From Desulfuromusa kysingii (lineage in GTDB: Bacteria > Desulfobacterota > Desulfuromonadia > Desulfuromonadales > Geopsychrobacteraceae), in assembly GCF_900107645.1 (NCBI RefSeq), contig NZ_FNQN01000006.1, forward strand, positions 1-64,000: a DNA stretch of 64,000 nucleotides, written 5' to 3'. Under the pieces are notes generated by a model, which was not told the origin of the DNA, did no database searches, and saw nothing but the letters and a program-made list of their open reading frames with translations. This document shows positions 35,964-46,019 of this stretch, one piece after another. The stretch's first letter is position 1, and each line of letters opens with the position of its first letter. A program made the translations under genes and the position numbers.

Positions 35964-37832
35964 ATGTGTGGCATCGCTGGATTTTTAAGAACTGTTTCGC
36001 CCTCTTCCGGTAAGGAAGTTTTAGAGCGCATGGGCAACGTTATCCGCCATCGCGGCCCTGATGCCGGTGGTGAATACCTGGATGATTTTGTTGGTTTAGC
36101 CCATCGACGGCTTAGTATTATTGATTTATCGGCTCAAGGCAATCAGCCGATGTTTTCCTTGGATCGACGCAAGGTGATTGTTTTTAATGGCGAAATTTAT
36201 AATTTCCAGGAACTGAAAAATGATCTACAAAAGGAAGGGGTCCAGTTTAACACCCGCACAGATACCGAAGTCATTCTTGCGCTCTATGAGAAATATGGCG
36301 CTGATTGTTTGTCCTATCTGAACGGCATGTTCGCCTTTGCGCTCTGGGATATGGATAAAAAACAACTATTTTTAGCCCGTGATCGCATCGGTAAAAAACC
36401 TCTTTATTTCTATCATGGCGGCGATGATCGGCTCGCTTTTGCTTCAGAGATCAAAGCGTTGTTGCAGTTCCCTGGGCTGGATTTCAAAATCGACCCAACT
36501 TCCGTTGCCGATTACCTTAAATATCATTATATCCCTTCCCCAAAGACAATCTATCAGCAGATCTATAAATTGTCGCCGGGGCATTGTCTGACATTGTCCA
36601 TAGGTCAAAAGCCGGTTATTTCTGAATATTGGGATGTCTGTTTCAAGGAATCACAGATCAGTTTAGCGGATGCTCAGGAACAATTGTATGAACTTCTTCA
36701 GCACAGTACCGCGCAGAGAATGATAGCTGATGTTCCCTTGGGCGCCTTTCTGAGTGGCGGGGTGGATTCAAGTGCGATTGTTGCCTTGATGGCAAAGACA
36801 TCCAGTCAGCCTGTAAAAACCTGTACCATTGGCTTCGATGATAAAAAATTTGATGAATCTCCCTTTGCCCTTGAAGTTGCTGAGTTGTTTGCAACCGATC
36901 ATAAAGAATATAGAGTCACGACCCAGCTAGAAGATACCATTAAACTTTTGCCAAAATATTTCGACGAACCTTTTGCCGACTCATCTGCGGTTCCAACCTT
37001 CCATGTTTCACGGCTGGCGCGTCAGGCGGTCACCGTTGCTCTTGCAGGTGATGGCGGCGATGAAAGCTTCGGCGGTTACCAAAAGTATGCAGTGGAATTG
37101 AAAGAAGATATTGTGCGCAATAACGTGCCGCGGCCTCTGCTGACCATGTTGCACGGCCTGTCGAAAGGCTGGAGTCATCCGCTGCCGCGAAAACTGCATT
37201 CTTTGACTGGGAGTGCTATGTCCGAGCCGGCGCGAGCGTTTTATCGAACCAACACTTACATGGATGATTCAACATTGAATGGCATCCTTTCTGAACATCT
37301 CAGAAGCGATTGTCGCGGTTATGATCCGGCAGAACATACCCTTCGTCATTACCAAAAAGTTGCCACCGCTGACCATGCCACACGGATGATTTATACCGAC
37401 CTTAAAACCTACTTGCCGGACGATATCCTGGTGAAAGTTGATCGTATGAGCATGGCACATAGTCTCGAAGTGCGAGCTCCTTTTCTTGATTACCGAGTTA
37501 TAGAATTTGCCGCATCGCTACCTAGTCATTTTAAAATATCAAACAGCGGTAAAAAAATTATCCTACGCAAAACCTTTTCTCAGTTCTTGCCACAGTCCAT
37601 ATTGAATCGACGTAAACAGGGATTCAGCGTCCCGCTTGACCATTGGTTCCGCAATGATCTGAAAAGCTATACGGAAAAATCTCTATTTCATTCTCCTTCC
37701 TTGGGTGATCTTTTATCGATTGACGATGTGCAAAAGCTCTGGCAGGAACATCAAAGTAGGAAGGTTGATCATGGCACTATTCTCTGGAGTCTGTTGATGT
37801 TGTCACTCTGGCAGCAGGAGTATTGTCCATGA
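35964..37832 (+). CDS. asnB: XrtA-associated amidotransferase (asparagine synthase family)
   Basis: A 622-residue glutamine-dependent amidotransferase. The ATG at 35964 is fixed by the second residue Cys (MCGIAGF), the N-terminal nucleophile of class II glutaminases. Then RHRGPDAGG, the synthase ATP loop FLSGGVDSSAIVALM and GDGGDESFGGY. It matches the XrtA/PEP-CTERM amidotransferase type (TIGR03108). It may amidate a uronic acid carboxylate of the polysaccharide, consistent with the two sugar dehydrogenases in the locus. Four-base overlap with the next gene. Confidence 0.93.
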   Translation: MCGIAGFLRTVSPSSGKEVLERMGNVIRHRGPDAGGEYLDDFVGLAHRRLSIIDLSAQGNQPMFSLDRRKVIVFNGEIYNFQELKNDLQKEGVQFNTRTDTEVILALYEKYGADCLSYLNGMFAFALWDMDKKQLFLARDRIGKKPLYFYHGGDDRLAFASEIKALLQFPGLDFKIDPTSVADYLKYHYIPSPKTIYQQIYKLSPGHCLTLSIGQKPVISEYWDVCFKESQISLADAQEQLYELLQHSTAQRMIADVPLGAFLSGGVDSSAIVALMAKTSSQPVKTCTIGFDDKKFDESPFALEVAELFATDHKEYRVTTQLEDTIKLLPKYFDEPFADSSAVPTFHVSRLARQAVTVALAGDGGDESFGGYQKYAVELKEDIVRNNVPRPLLTMLHGLSKGWSHPLPRKLHSLTGSAMSEPARAFYRTNTYMDDSTLNGILSEHLRSDCRGYDPAEHTLRHYQKVATADHATRMIYTDLKTYLPDDILVKVDRMSMAHSLEVRAPFLDYRVIEFAASLPSHFKISNSGKKIILRKTFSQFLPQSILNRRKQGFSVPLDHWFRNDLKSYTEKSLFHSPSLGDLLSIDDVQKLWQEHQSRKVDHGTILWSLLMLSLWQQEYCP

Positions 37833-40408
37833 ACTCTGCTTATACTGTTGCTATTGTGGTTCGCGAGAATACTGGAATTGAACGTTGTGGAGAGCCAGTG
37901 CGGATTGGTGTTCCGGTACCGAAAGGTTGGTGGACTAAGGACAGCTCTTTTGTGATAAGCCATCCCGATGGTGATGTTCATCCCTGTCAGACACAATGTT
38001 TGAAAAGATGGCCTGATGGTTCAATAAAGTGGTTATTGGTTGATTATCAAGTGCAAGTCCCGGCGCTTAGTACAACGACCTGGACGCTCTCTCAGCAGGA
38101 CAAACAAGCCGATTGGCAACAGCAGATACTGATTGAAGAAGGAGCTGATGAGTGGCGGGTTGATACTGGCGCAGGTTGCTTTTATATCGATACCCATGTT
38201 TTTAAGCCCTTTAAGCAAGTTGAATCATTATCGGGTGATAAGGTTCTAGACTCAAGTCGTTGTAACTTGAAGCTGGACGGTGATAACTTACTTAAACCCA
38301 TGGTCGACAAACTTATCATTGAAGATTCAGGACCTTACCATGCTGTCATTTGTTTACATGGTCACTTTGTAGATTCAGTCCTGCATTTCAAATGCCGCTT
38401 ACACTTTTATGCCGGGACGATGACGGTTAAAGCTGCCATGCAGTTACACAATCCGCAAGCGGCCGCACATCCCCACGGGCTCTGGGATCTTGGGGACCAG
38501 GGATCGATCTTGTTTCAGTCGTTAAGTTTTCGTTTTGACTTGTCTTCTGATTTGCAAAAAACAATCGTTTGTCGTCCGGAAATCGGACAAGAGGCTCTAG
38601 AGTTTTCTGCTGGCGACCCAGTTACTATTTATCAGGAATCGAGTGGTGGGCAAGAATGGCAGAGTCCAAATCATAGAAATAGTACAGGGCAGGTTCCGCT
38701 GACATTTAAAGGCTATCGGCTAACGGATGGTGGAAAAACCGTCCTTCAGGGCGAAAGGGCAATCCCGCATGTCTGGGTGGGTAAAGAAGTAAAGGGGGTA
38801 GCTGTCGCGAGTCCGCTATTCTGGCAGGAATTTCCGAAACAAATTATTCTGACAGATGCTTGCATTGAAGTGTCTCTTTTTCCTGAAAGTTTTCCCGATG
38901 TATTTGAATTGCAGGGGGGAGAACAGAAAACCCACCTGTTTTTTGCTGACTTCAGCGCAGAGCGGGACAGCTTAACTTGGGCCAGCGCGCCACTGGACGT
39001 TCTCCCTGCTCCAGAAGCTTTTCATGCTTCCGGGGTTTTTGCTGATCTCCCTGGGGATAATGATCTTGTCGATCAGTTTGTGTCAGCGGGTGATTTTATT
39101 GCTAAACGGGAGTTGATCGATGAATACGGTTGGCGAAATTTTGGTGAAATTTATGCTGATCACGAGGCGGTAGAGCATAAAGGTTCTGCCCCTTTTATCT
39201 CTCATTACAACAATCAGTATGATCTGCTCGCTGGCGTTTATAAAAAAGCTTTTACCGCAGCCGACTTCTCCTGGCTTAAACTTGCCCATGAATTAGCTGC
39301 ACATGTCCGTGACATTGATATGTATCATACTGATCAAGATCGAGAAGAATATAATCATGGTCTGTTCTGGCATACAGATCATTATGTCAACGCCGGATTA
39401 GCGGGTCACCGATCCTATTCCAGAGAACAAAAAGCTACCTATGAACTACATTGTGGTGGAGGTGGACCAGGATCTGAGCATTGCTACTCTAGTGGTTTTG
39501 TAGTGCACTATTTTCAAACCGGTAATTTCGATTTTAAAGAAGCGGTACTTCAACTGGCACAATGGGAGCTAGTGTCTCTGAGTGGACCGCAGACAATTTT
39601 AGCTGCGACCAAACGTTTTGTTGATAATGTTCGCTTGTGGCGAAGCAATTCTGGAGTTACAAAATTGTTTCCGCTTTACCCATTTACTCGTGGTACGGGT
39701 AATGCGATTACGACCTGTCTTGATGCTTTCGATGTGAGTGGAGATGAAACCTGGCTTGTACAGATAGAAGCTATTTTGCAGCGCACTCTTCATCCAGAAG
39801 ATGATATTACCTTAAGAGACTTATTGAACGTTGAAATCGGCTGGTCATATACCGTTCTTTTGAATGCAGTTGCTAAATATCTTGATAAAAAACTGGAATT
39901 GGAACAACTGGATGACGGTTTTAACCATGCCCGGCTAAGTCTCCTTCACTATGCCAACTGGATGCTCGAGAATGAATATCCCTACCTGAATAAGCCAGAA
40001 ATTCTTGAATATCCCAATGAAACCTGGGCAGCGCAGGATCTGCGAAAAAGTGTCATTTTGTATCATGCTGCAAGATACTCTTCTGACGAAAATCAGCAGG
40101 ATCTGTTTGTGCAAAAGGCCAGTTTTTTTTATGACTATGCTGAGCAGGAACTTAAACGTCATAAAACCAGTCGATTAACCCGGCCAATTGCTTTAATACT
40201 GCAAAATGGTTGGGTTGGTGAGCGGTTAAGGCAGGGAGATAAAATTCCGCTGTTTTCACATAAGTCATCGGAAAACTTAGCTACAAAAATTCCAGGCTTG
40301 AGTTTGAAGTCTGTCATTGAGCGTTATTTTTGGGAGTTCGGGCGAGTTATCGTTCAAACGAACCCTAAGCGCGAAGTTGCATGGTTGAAAGCAAGGTTAA
40401 GTTCCTGA
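37829..40408 (+). CDS. YetA-like RIFT-barrel protein, putative polysaccharide-active enzyme
   Basis: An 859-residue protein without a signal peptide. The N-terminus (PVRIGVPVPKGWW, then RWPDGSIKWLLVDYQ) matches the RIFT-barrel start of the YetA/exo-rhamnogalacturonan lyase group; the middle (WHTDHYVNAG, HCGGGGPGSEHCYSSG) has His and Cys residues typical of the alpha/alpha-toroid part. Similar proteins occur next to the amidotransferase in XrtA loci, but their reaction is not known to me. The ATG overlaps the asnB stop as ATGA, so expression is coupled to asnB. Confidence 0.6.
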   Translation: MNSAYTVAIVVRENTGIERCGEPVRIGVPVPKGWWTKDSSFVISHPDGDVHPCQTQCLKRWPDGSIKWLLVDYQVQVPALSTTTWTLSQQDKQADWQQQILIEEGADEWRVDTGAGCFYIDTHVFKPFKQVESLSGDKVLDSSRCNLKLDGDNLLKPMVDKLIIEDSGPYHAVICLHGHFVDSVLHFKCRLHFYAGTMTVKAAMQLHNPQAAAHPHGLWDLGDQGSILFQSLSFRFDLSSDLQKTIVCRPEIGQEALEFSAGDPVTIYQESSGGQEWQSPNHRNSTGQVPLTFKGYRLTDGGKTVLQGERAIPHVWVGKEVKGVAVASPLFWQEFPKQIILTDACIEVSLFPESFPDVFELQGGEQKTHLFFADFSAERDSLTWASAPLDVLPAPEAFHASGVFADLPGDNDLVDQFVSAGDFIAKRELIDEYGWRNFGEIYADHEAVEHKGSAPFISHYNNQYDLLAGVYKKAFTAADFSWLKLAHELAAHVRDIDMYHTDQDREEYNHGLFWHTDHYVNAGLAGHRSYSREQKATYELHCGGGGPGSEHCYSSGFVVHYFQTGNFDFKEAVLQLAQWELVSLSGPQTILAATKRFVDNVRLWRSNSGVTKLFPLYPFTRGTGNAITTCLDAFDVSGDETWLVQIEAILQRTLHPEDDITLRDLLNVEIGWSYTVLLNAVAKYLDKKLELEQLDDGFNHARLSLLHYANWMLENEYPYLNKPEILEYPNETWAAQDLRKSVILYHAARYSSDENQQDLFVQKASFFYDYAEQELKRHKTSRLTRPIALILQNGWVGERLRQGDKIPLFSHKSSENLATKIPGLSLKSVIERYFWEFGRVIVQTNPKREVAWLKARLSS

Positions 40409-40441
40409 ATTTTGATTAAAAATATTTACAATGAGACTAAA

Positions 40442-40475
40442 AACATCCGTGTAATCTGTGAAAATCAGTGGTTGA
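40442..40475 (-). repeat. interspersed repeat, copy 2 (divergent)
   Basis: On the minus strand CCACTGATTTTCACAGATTACACGGATG, a diverged form of the CAGAT-type repeat. It lies directly before the ribosome binding site of the next glycosyltransferase. Confidence 0.5.
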
Positions 40476-40485
40476 AGAGGTTTAA

Positions 40486-41592
40486 GTGGACAGAGTACCT
40501 AAAATAATGCATGTCGTTATCTCGATGGTTGTCGGGGGTGCAGAGCGTCTGGTTTATGACATGGTGCGTTATCCTGAGTTTGCAGACAATCCGCCAATCG
40601 TCTGCTGTATGGATTCACTTGGTGATTTGGGTCAGAAACTTCAGGCTGAGGGTTATAAGGTCTATTGTAAGGGGCGTAAGCAGGGGTTCGATTTTGAAAT
40701 GATTGCCTGGCTACGAGCTATTATCAAAGTTGAGCAAGTTGAAGTTGTACACGCTCATCAATACTCACCGTTGGTCTATGCAACACCTGCGGCTTTTCTG
40801 GCAGGGCGTAAAAAGGTTGTTTATACTGAGCATGGGCGTTTTTATCCTGATAGAAAAAGTTGGAAGAGAACTCTTATTAATCCTCTGTTGGCATTGGGTG
40901 TTGATCATCTGGTCTCAATCTCGGCGGCAACTGCAGAAGCTATGGCGACGTACGATAACTTTCCCCGAAAACGGATACAAGTTATTCATAATGGGATCAA
41001 CTGCACGGCAATGAACCCGGATTTTGATATTGTTGCTAAAAAGCGAGATTTGGCCTTGGATGATAAAAGTCACATCATCGGTACAGCTGCTCGTCTAAAC
41101 AGCATTAAGAATATACCGATGATGCTCAGAGGGTTTAAGCTTGTTTTGCAGTTTCATCCGGACTGTTGCTTAGTGATTGCTGGTCAAGGAGAAGAGGAAG
41201 AGCAACTAAAAATAATGGCTTTCGATCTTGGCATAGCAGAAAAAGTTAAATTTATAGGGTTACGTTTTGATTTGCCCGAAATCTATCAAATGTTTGACGT
41301 GTTTTTATTGACCTCTTTTTCTGAGGGTATTTCAGTGACTTTACTTGAATCAATGGCTAGCAGAGTTCCTTCTGTGGTTACAGATGTCGGTGGGAATGGT
41401 GAGGTGACTCAGGACGGCATAACTGGTTATTTAGTGACCTGTGATAATGACGATCATCTTGCTCAGCGTATAAATGAATTATTACATAACCCTGCTTTAG
41501 CAAAAAAAATGGGAGCAGCAGCCCAAAAACGGGTAAATGAAACATTTTCGGTGGTAAATATGATGAATAATTATATGCAAATGTACAGGTAA
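40486..41592 (+). CDS. glycosyltransferase family 4
   Basis: A GT-B enzyme of 368 residues: HVVISMVVGGAERLVYDMV at the start, VVHAHQYSPL, VIHNGINC, and in the C-terminal domain FLLTSFSEGISVTLLESMASRVPSVVTDVGG with the Glu residues that bind the donor. GTG 40486 is six bases after AGAGG; an ATG seven codons later has no site. It resembles the second glycosyltransferase often seen in XrtA loci. Confidence 0.88.
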   Translation: MDRVPKIMHVVISMVVGGAERLVYDMVRYPEFADNPPIVCCMDSLGDLGQKLQAEGYKVYCKGRKQGFDFEMIAWLRAIIKVEQVEVVHAHQYSPLVYATPAAFLAGRKKVVYTEHGRFYPDRKSWKRTLINPLLALGVDHLVSISAATAEAMATYDNFPRKRIQVIHNGINCTAMNPDFDIVAKKRDLALDDKSHIIGTAARLNSIKNIPMMLRGFKLVLQFHPDCCLVIAGQGEEEEQLKIMAFDLGIAEKVKFIGLRFDLPEIYQMFDVFLLTSFSEGISVTLLESMASRVPSVVTDVGGNGEVTQDGITGYLVTCDNDDHLAQRINELLHNPALAKKMGAAAQKRVNETFSVVNMMNNYMQMYR

Positions 41593-41638
41593 TACCAATT
41601 AGAGTATAAGTTTTTACACTTTCTACAGAGGCAACATT

Positions 41639-43141
41639 TTGCATAAATATCATCATATATTTGATACGTCCCATTTGAATTCAGATTTAAAAAAAAGGTC
41701 ATTGAAAAGTGGTGCCGTAACCTTGACTTCTCAGGGAATTATGTTTGTCCTTCAGTTGGGGTCAACCATGGTTTTAGCGAGGATATTAAGTCCTGAAGAT
41801 TATGGTATTAATGCCATGGCTGTGGCTATCACGGGGTTTGCAAATATTTTCAGTTATTTGGGATTGTCAACAGCGACAATCCAACGTGCAGAAATCAACC
41901 ATAATCAAGTCAGTACCCTTTTTTGGATAAATGTTCTCATTGGAGTATTTCTAACCATTATAATAGCAGCACTGGCTCCCGTGGCAGCATGGTTTTATAA
42001 TACCCCTGAGATGGTTGCTGTTATGCTGTCGTTGTCCTTGGTTTTCTTCATGATTGGTTTGTCTGTTCAACATTCGGCATTGCTGACTCGACAGATGCGT
42101 TTTTACTCGATTGCTAAAATTCGTATTTTTTCGATGATAGTAGGTCTCTTGGTCGCCATAGTAACAGCTTATCATGGTGCCGGATACTGGGCCCTAGTCT
42201 TTAATACGTTGGCTAGTACGACATGCTCAACCATATGTTTTTGGTCGGCGTGTCGATGGAATCCTGGACTGCCGTCACGTAACGCTGGGGTTGGTAGTAT
42301 GATCAAGTTTGGTATTGATCTGGTTGGTTTTAATATTGTCAGTTATTTTTCAACGAATTTGGACAATGTTTTGATTGGGCGTTACCACGGGAGTGGGGCT
42401 CTTGGACTTTACAGCAAGGCATATCAGTTACTTATGCTTCCAGTGACAAACTTACGTGACCCGATGGTTACTGTCGCGATGCCAGCATTAAGTCGTTTAC
42501 AGGCTGATCCTGATCACTATCGAAGTTATTATATGAAGTGTGTTTCTTTGTTAGCATTTATTTCAATGCCTATTGTTGTTTTTATGTTTGTTTGCTCTGA
42601 TCCTCTTATTACTTTTCTGTTAGGAACCCAGTGGATTGGTGCCAGTGAAATTTTTAAAATTTTAGCTATTGCAGCGCTTATACAACCCGTAGTTGGAACT
42701 TTGGGGATGGTTCTCATCTCTAAAGGGAAAAGCAGGATGAATCTTAAGCTTGGGGTAGTAAAAGCTACAGTGATAAGCTGTTCTTTTTTCTTTGGAGTAC
42801 CATGGGGAGCTAAAGGAGTTGCAATAGCCTATACAATCTCTAATTATTTAGTCTTTCTCCCTCTTCTGTATTTTAGTTTTCTAGATTCGCCTATAAGGAT
42901 GTTAGATTTTTTTAAATCTGTATCCAGACCTTTTCTCGCAAGTGTTTTAATGGGGCTTGTGTGTTCCTTGTTCCTTCTCAATGTCGTAGACAAAAATATC
43001 ATACTTGTTTTGACTCTCGCATTTATTGTTTCTGCTGCACTTTATATAATTGTTTTTTTGTTAACCCCAAAGGGCATTGAAAATTTAAAAGAATATTATT
43101 CTTACATTAAGTTGATATTAGGAAGAAGTGATAAGAATTGA
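41639..43141 (+). CDS. Wzx-type lipopolysaccharide/exopolysaccharide flippase
   Basis: A polytopic MOP-superfamily protein of 500 residues and about 12-14 helices that flips lipid-linked repeat units to the periplasm. The N-terminal SGAVTLTSQGIMFVLQLGSTMVLARILSPEDYGINAMA and the central KFGIDLVGFNIVSYFSTNLDNVLIG are typical of the lipopolysaccharide biosynthesis protein branch. The start TTG 41639 has AGAGG seven bases before it. Confidence 0.9.
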   Translation: MHKYHHIFDTSHLNSDLKKRSLKSGAVTLTSQGIMFVLQLGSTMVLARILSPEDYGINAMAVAITGFANIFSYLGLSTATIQRAEINHNQVSTLFWINVLIGVFLTIIIAALAPVAAWFYNTPEMVAVMLSLSLVFFMIGLSVQHSALLTRQMRFYSIAKIRIFSMIVGLLVAIVTAYHGAGYWALVFNTLASTTCSTICFWSACRWNPGLPSRNAGVGSMIKFGIDLVGFNIVSYFSTNLDNVLIGRYHGSGALGLYSKAYQLLMLPVTNLRDPMVTVAMPALSRLQADPDHYRSYYMKCVSLLAFISMPIVVFMFVCSDPLITFLLGTQWIGASEIFKILAIAALIQPVVGTLGMVLISKGKSRMNLKLGVVKATVISCSFFFGVPWGAKGVAIAYTISNYLVFLPLLYFSFLDSPIRMLDFFKSVSRPFLASVLMGLVCSLFLLNVVDKNIILVLTLAFIVSAALYIIVFLLTPKGIENLKEYYSYIKLILGRSDKN

Positions 43142-43180
43142 TCACTCAGGTGAAATAATAATTATAAAAGGTGTATATAC

Positions 43181-44056
43181 ATGAACGGATTATTTAGCGT
43201 AATTGTTCCAGTGTACAACGGAGAAAAATTTATTAAAGAAACATTGGAATCAGCGCTCGATCAGGTGAATGTTGATTTTGAGATTATTGTCATTGATGAT
43301 GGTTCAACAGATAACACTAGGAAAATTGTGCGTTCTTTTGGAGAAAAAGTTACTTTGTATGAGCAAAAAAACTCAGGTGTTTCTGTCGCTAGAAACTTTG
43401 GTTCTAGTAAAGCCAATGGAGAGTATTTAGCTTTTTTAGATGCTGATGATATTTGGATGCCTGATAAGTTAAAAAAGCAACAAGATAAACTAAGCAATGG
43501 CTGCGATCTAGTTTATACAGACAGGTATAATATCGGCGAAATTGGAGATTTACCCCAAATCCATTCAGATATTTGTGAAATGCCAGAAGGTGATATTTTT
43601 GAAAAACTTTTATGCGGTAATTTTATTACTAACAGTAGCGTTGTCGTAAAAAAAACAATTTATGAAAAGTTTGGCGGATATGACGATAAACTTTATACCT
43701 GTGAGGATTGGGCTCTTTGGTTGACGATTTCAGCATATCATAACATCGGTGTTTGTCTTGAACCATTGGTTAAGTATAGGTTCCATGCGGGTGGTAAAAG
43801 TCGAAATTACAAGCGTCAGGCATTAACTCGAAATGAAATTATTCGATCGATTTTAAATACACCACGAGGTCTTCAATTAACTCGAATTTCAATCGCCAAA
43901 ATTTGGTCTAAAACATATCGTACATCAGCGTGGGCATCTGCTAGCTCAGGGGATCTGGTTATGTCAATAGCGTATTATTTGCACGCTCTAGCTCGATGGC
44001 CTTTCGATTTGAGTTGCTGGTATGATTTGGCCAGGGTTTTAGCTGGCCGTGCTTAG
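43181..44056 (+). CDS. glycosyltransferase family 2
   Basis: A 291-residue GT-A enzyme: FSVIVPVYNGEKFIKETLES, VIDDGSTDNT, AFLDADDIW (DxD) and YTCEDWALWL (catalytic base region with ED). It contains no membrane anchor beyond possible C-terminal amphipathic helices. Placed between the flippase and the ligase, it likely adds one sugar of the repeat unit. Confidence 0.9.
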   Translation: MNGLFSVIVPVYNGEKFIKETLESALDQVNVDFEIIVIDDGSTDNTRKIVRSFGEKVTLYEQKNSGVSVARNFGSSKANGEYLAFLDADDIWMPDKLKKQQDKLSNGCDLVYTDRYNIGEIGDLPQIHSDICEMPEGDIFEKLLCGNFITNSSVVVKKTIYEKFGGYDDKLYTCEDWALWLTISAYHNIGVCLEPLVKYRFHAGGKSRNYKRQALTRNEIIRSILNTPRGLQLTRISIAKIWSKTYRTSAWASASSGDLVMSIAYYLHALARWPFDLSCWYDLARVLAGRA

Positions 44057-44085
44057 ATTCTATTGTATTTGGACTGTTTATTCTT

Positions 44086-45411
44086 ATGGGCAAAATTCTT
44101 CTATTAACTATTTTGGCATCTGTCGGGGGGGCTGCACTATTTCGGCCGTGGATCGGCATTGTAACTTATTATCTACTCGCCTTGCTTGGGCCTCAATATA
44201 TCTGGTGGTGGGTTTTTGATGGACAGCGGGTCTCTTTAGTTGTTGCGATAGCATCCATTGTTGGTGTCTTAATGAAGTTTTTGAATAAAAGATATGATAC
44301 CTCTTTTTTATTCAATAAACAAAATGGTTGGCTTGTTTTTCTCTGGTTGTGTATCGTTTGTTCTTTTTTTTGGGGTCCTTATGTTTCTGCATTTTCTTTT
44401 TCGGGTTTAGGGCCCAAACAAATATTTTCTTTATATAATACAATTTTTATTTTTTATTTTATTTCGGTTCTCGAAATAGATGAACTATATAAGCTTCGTT
44501 ATTTGTTCGGCATATTGGTTGTTTCTACGCTTTTTCTGACTTATTGGGCAAATATACAGTATTTTAGTCAGAATTGGGCCCAGTTTAATCATGGACGATT
44601 GATGGGGCCTACTAGTGTTTTTGGACAGGGGATCTACCGTGATGAAAACACGTTTGCTATGTTTTTTGTCTCTGGATTGCCTTTTGTGTATTACTTGGGA
44701 TGGCAGATCAAAAAAAAATGGCTAAAATTATTGCTGTGGTCATTTATTCCTTTGGGGTGGCACGCTATTTTTTTAACGGGATCCAGAGGAGGCCTGCTTG
44801 GTTCCATAGTTATAATGATGACTATATTGATTTTGTCAAATCGAAAGATACTTGCTTTTCCCTTGGTGTTAGTTTTTATGTTGTTTTATCAATTACAAGC
44901 TGGCGATGTGATGCACAATCGCAGTGAATATATTGTTAATATCGAAGGTGAGAATTCAGCTGGTGATCGTATTACTGCCTGGAAAGGAGGGCTACGCATA
45001 ATTATGAGTCATCCTATTACAGGGGTTGGACTTAGTTCTTTTATCACAGCCTTGCCTGACTATATTGAAAGTAGGCATATGGTTGCACATAATACATTGG
45101 TTCAGTTTGCTGCCGAGTCAGGTGTGGGAGCTGGCCTCGCATATCTTGTTATTGTCGGATTTTTCTTCAATAATGCATTGAAAATAAGGCGGTGGACCAG
45201 TGCTCAGCCAATAGATGAAGAAATACAGTTTATAGGGCTTTGCAATAATGCCAGTATCTCGTCATTTAGCGGATTGATAGTTTGTTCTCTTTTTTTAAGT
45301 TTAAACACTTATGAAGTTTTTTTTGTGCTATTGCTTTTTAATAATGCGCTGTATCAAATTTATTTACGAAAATTTAACCCTACGTTTCGTTCATCTTTCT
45401 CCAGACAGTAA
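44086..45411 (+). CDS. XrtA-associated O-ligase/polymerase-like membrane protein
   Basis: A membrane protein of 441 residues with about 11-12 helices. GAALFRPWIGIVTYYLLALLGPQYIWWW at the start and TGSRGGLLG, ITAWKGGLRIIMSHPITGVG in the second half are typical of the XrtA-associated putative O-glycosylation ligase (TIGR03097) of the Wzy_C superfamily. It may polymerise repeat units or transfer glycan to protein; in this locus it is the only Wzy-like candidate. Confidence 0.88.
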   Translation: MGKILLLTILASVGGAALFRPWIGIVTYYLLALLGPQYIWWWVFDGQRVSLVVAIASIVGVLMKFLNKRYDTSFLFNKQNGWLVFLWLCIVCSFFWGPYVSAFSFSGLGPKQIFSLYNTIFIFYFISVLEIDELYKLRYLFGILVVSTLFLTYWANIQYFSQNWAQFNHGRLMGPTSVFGQGIYRDENTFAMFFVSGLPFVYYLGWQIKKKWLKLLLWSFIPLGWHAIFLTGSRGGLLGSIVIMMTILILSNRKILAFPLVLVFMLFYQLQAGDVMHNRSEYIVNIEGENSAGDRITAWKGGLRIIMSHPITGVGLSSFITALPDYIESRHMVAHNTLVQFAAESGVGAGLAYLVIVGFFFNNALKIRRWTSAQPIDEEIQFIGLCNNASISSFSGLIVCSLFLSLNTYEVFFVLLLFNNALYQIYLRKFNPTFRSSFSRQ

Positions 45412-45414
45412 AGA

Positions 45415-46014
45415 ATGCGGGTTTTTAAAATGAAAAATTTATTAAAAACAATTATCCGACTGATCGCTCTGCTGTTTATTTTTCCTGTTTATGGAATTAT
45501 GTTGATTGGAGAGGTTTTATTGAAAAACGATTTGTCTTTCCAAGGCTGTTCACAATTCTTGAGTCTGTTCCCTGGTGTCCCAGGGAATTATTTAAGGCAG
45601 CAGTTTTATTGTTTGTCATTAAAGGAATGCCATAACGATTGTTGTATTGAGTTTGGCACGCGACTTAATCAACGTGACATCGAACTTGGTCGGCGAGTGT
45701 ACATCGGAACTAATTGTTGTATTGGACTGTGTCGGATAGAAGATGATGTCATGTTAGGAAGTAATGTCGATATTATCAGCGGAAAAAAACAACACAACTT
45801 TGACAGCTTGGATACCCCCATGCGTGAGCAGGGGGGCGAATTGGAGACCATAGTCATTGGTGAAGACTCATGGTTGGGAAATAGCTCAGTTGTTATGGCG
45901 AATATTGGAAAAAAATCAATTGTAGCTGCCGGGAGTGTCGTCATTAAAGACGTAGAACCCTACAGTATCGTTGGGGGAAACCCTGCAAAAATGCTTAAAA
46001 ATCGTCTTGATTAA
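45415..46014 (+). CDS. hexapeptide-repeat acyltransferase
   Basis: A left-handed beta-helix acetyltransferase of about 199 residues (or 194 from ATG 45430; neither start has a strong ribosome binding site). A hydrophobic N-terminal helix is followed by hexapeptide coils, ending in the family signature SWLGNSSVVMANIGKKSIVAAGSVV and GGNPAKMLKNR. It probably O-acetylates a sugar of the repeat unit. Confidence 0.85.
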   Translation: MRVFKMKNLLKTIIRLIALLFIFPVYGIMLIGEVLLKNDLSFQGCSQFLSLFPGVPGNYLRQQFYCLSLKECHNDCCIEFGTRLNQRDIELGRRVYIGTNCCIGLCRIEDDVMLGSNVDIISGKKQHNFDSLDTPMREQGGELETIVIGEDSWLGNSSVVMANIGKKSIVAAGSVVIKDVEPYSIVGGNPAKMLKNRLD

Positions 46015-46019
46015 GCTAT

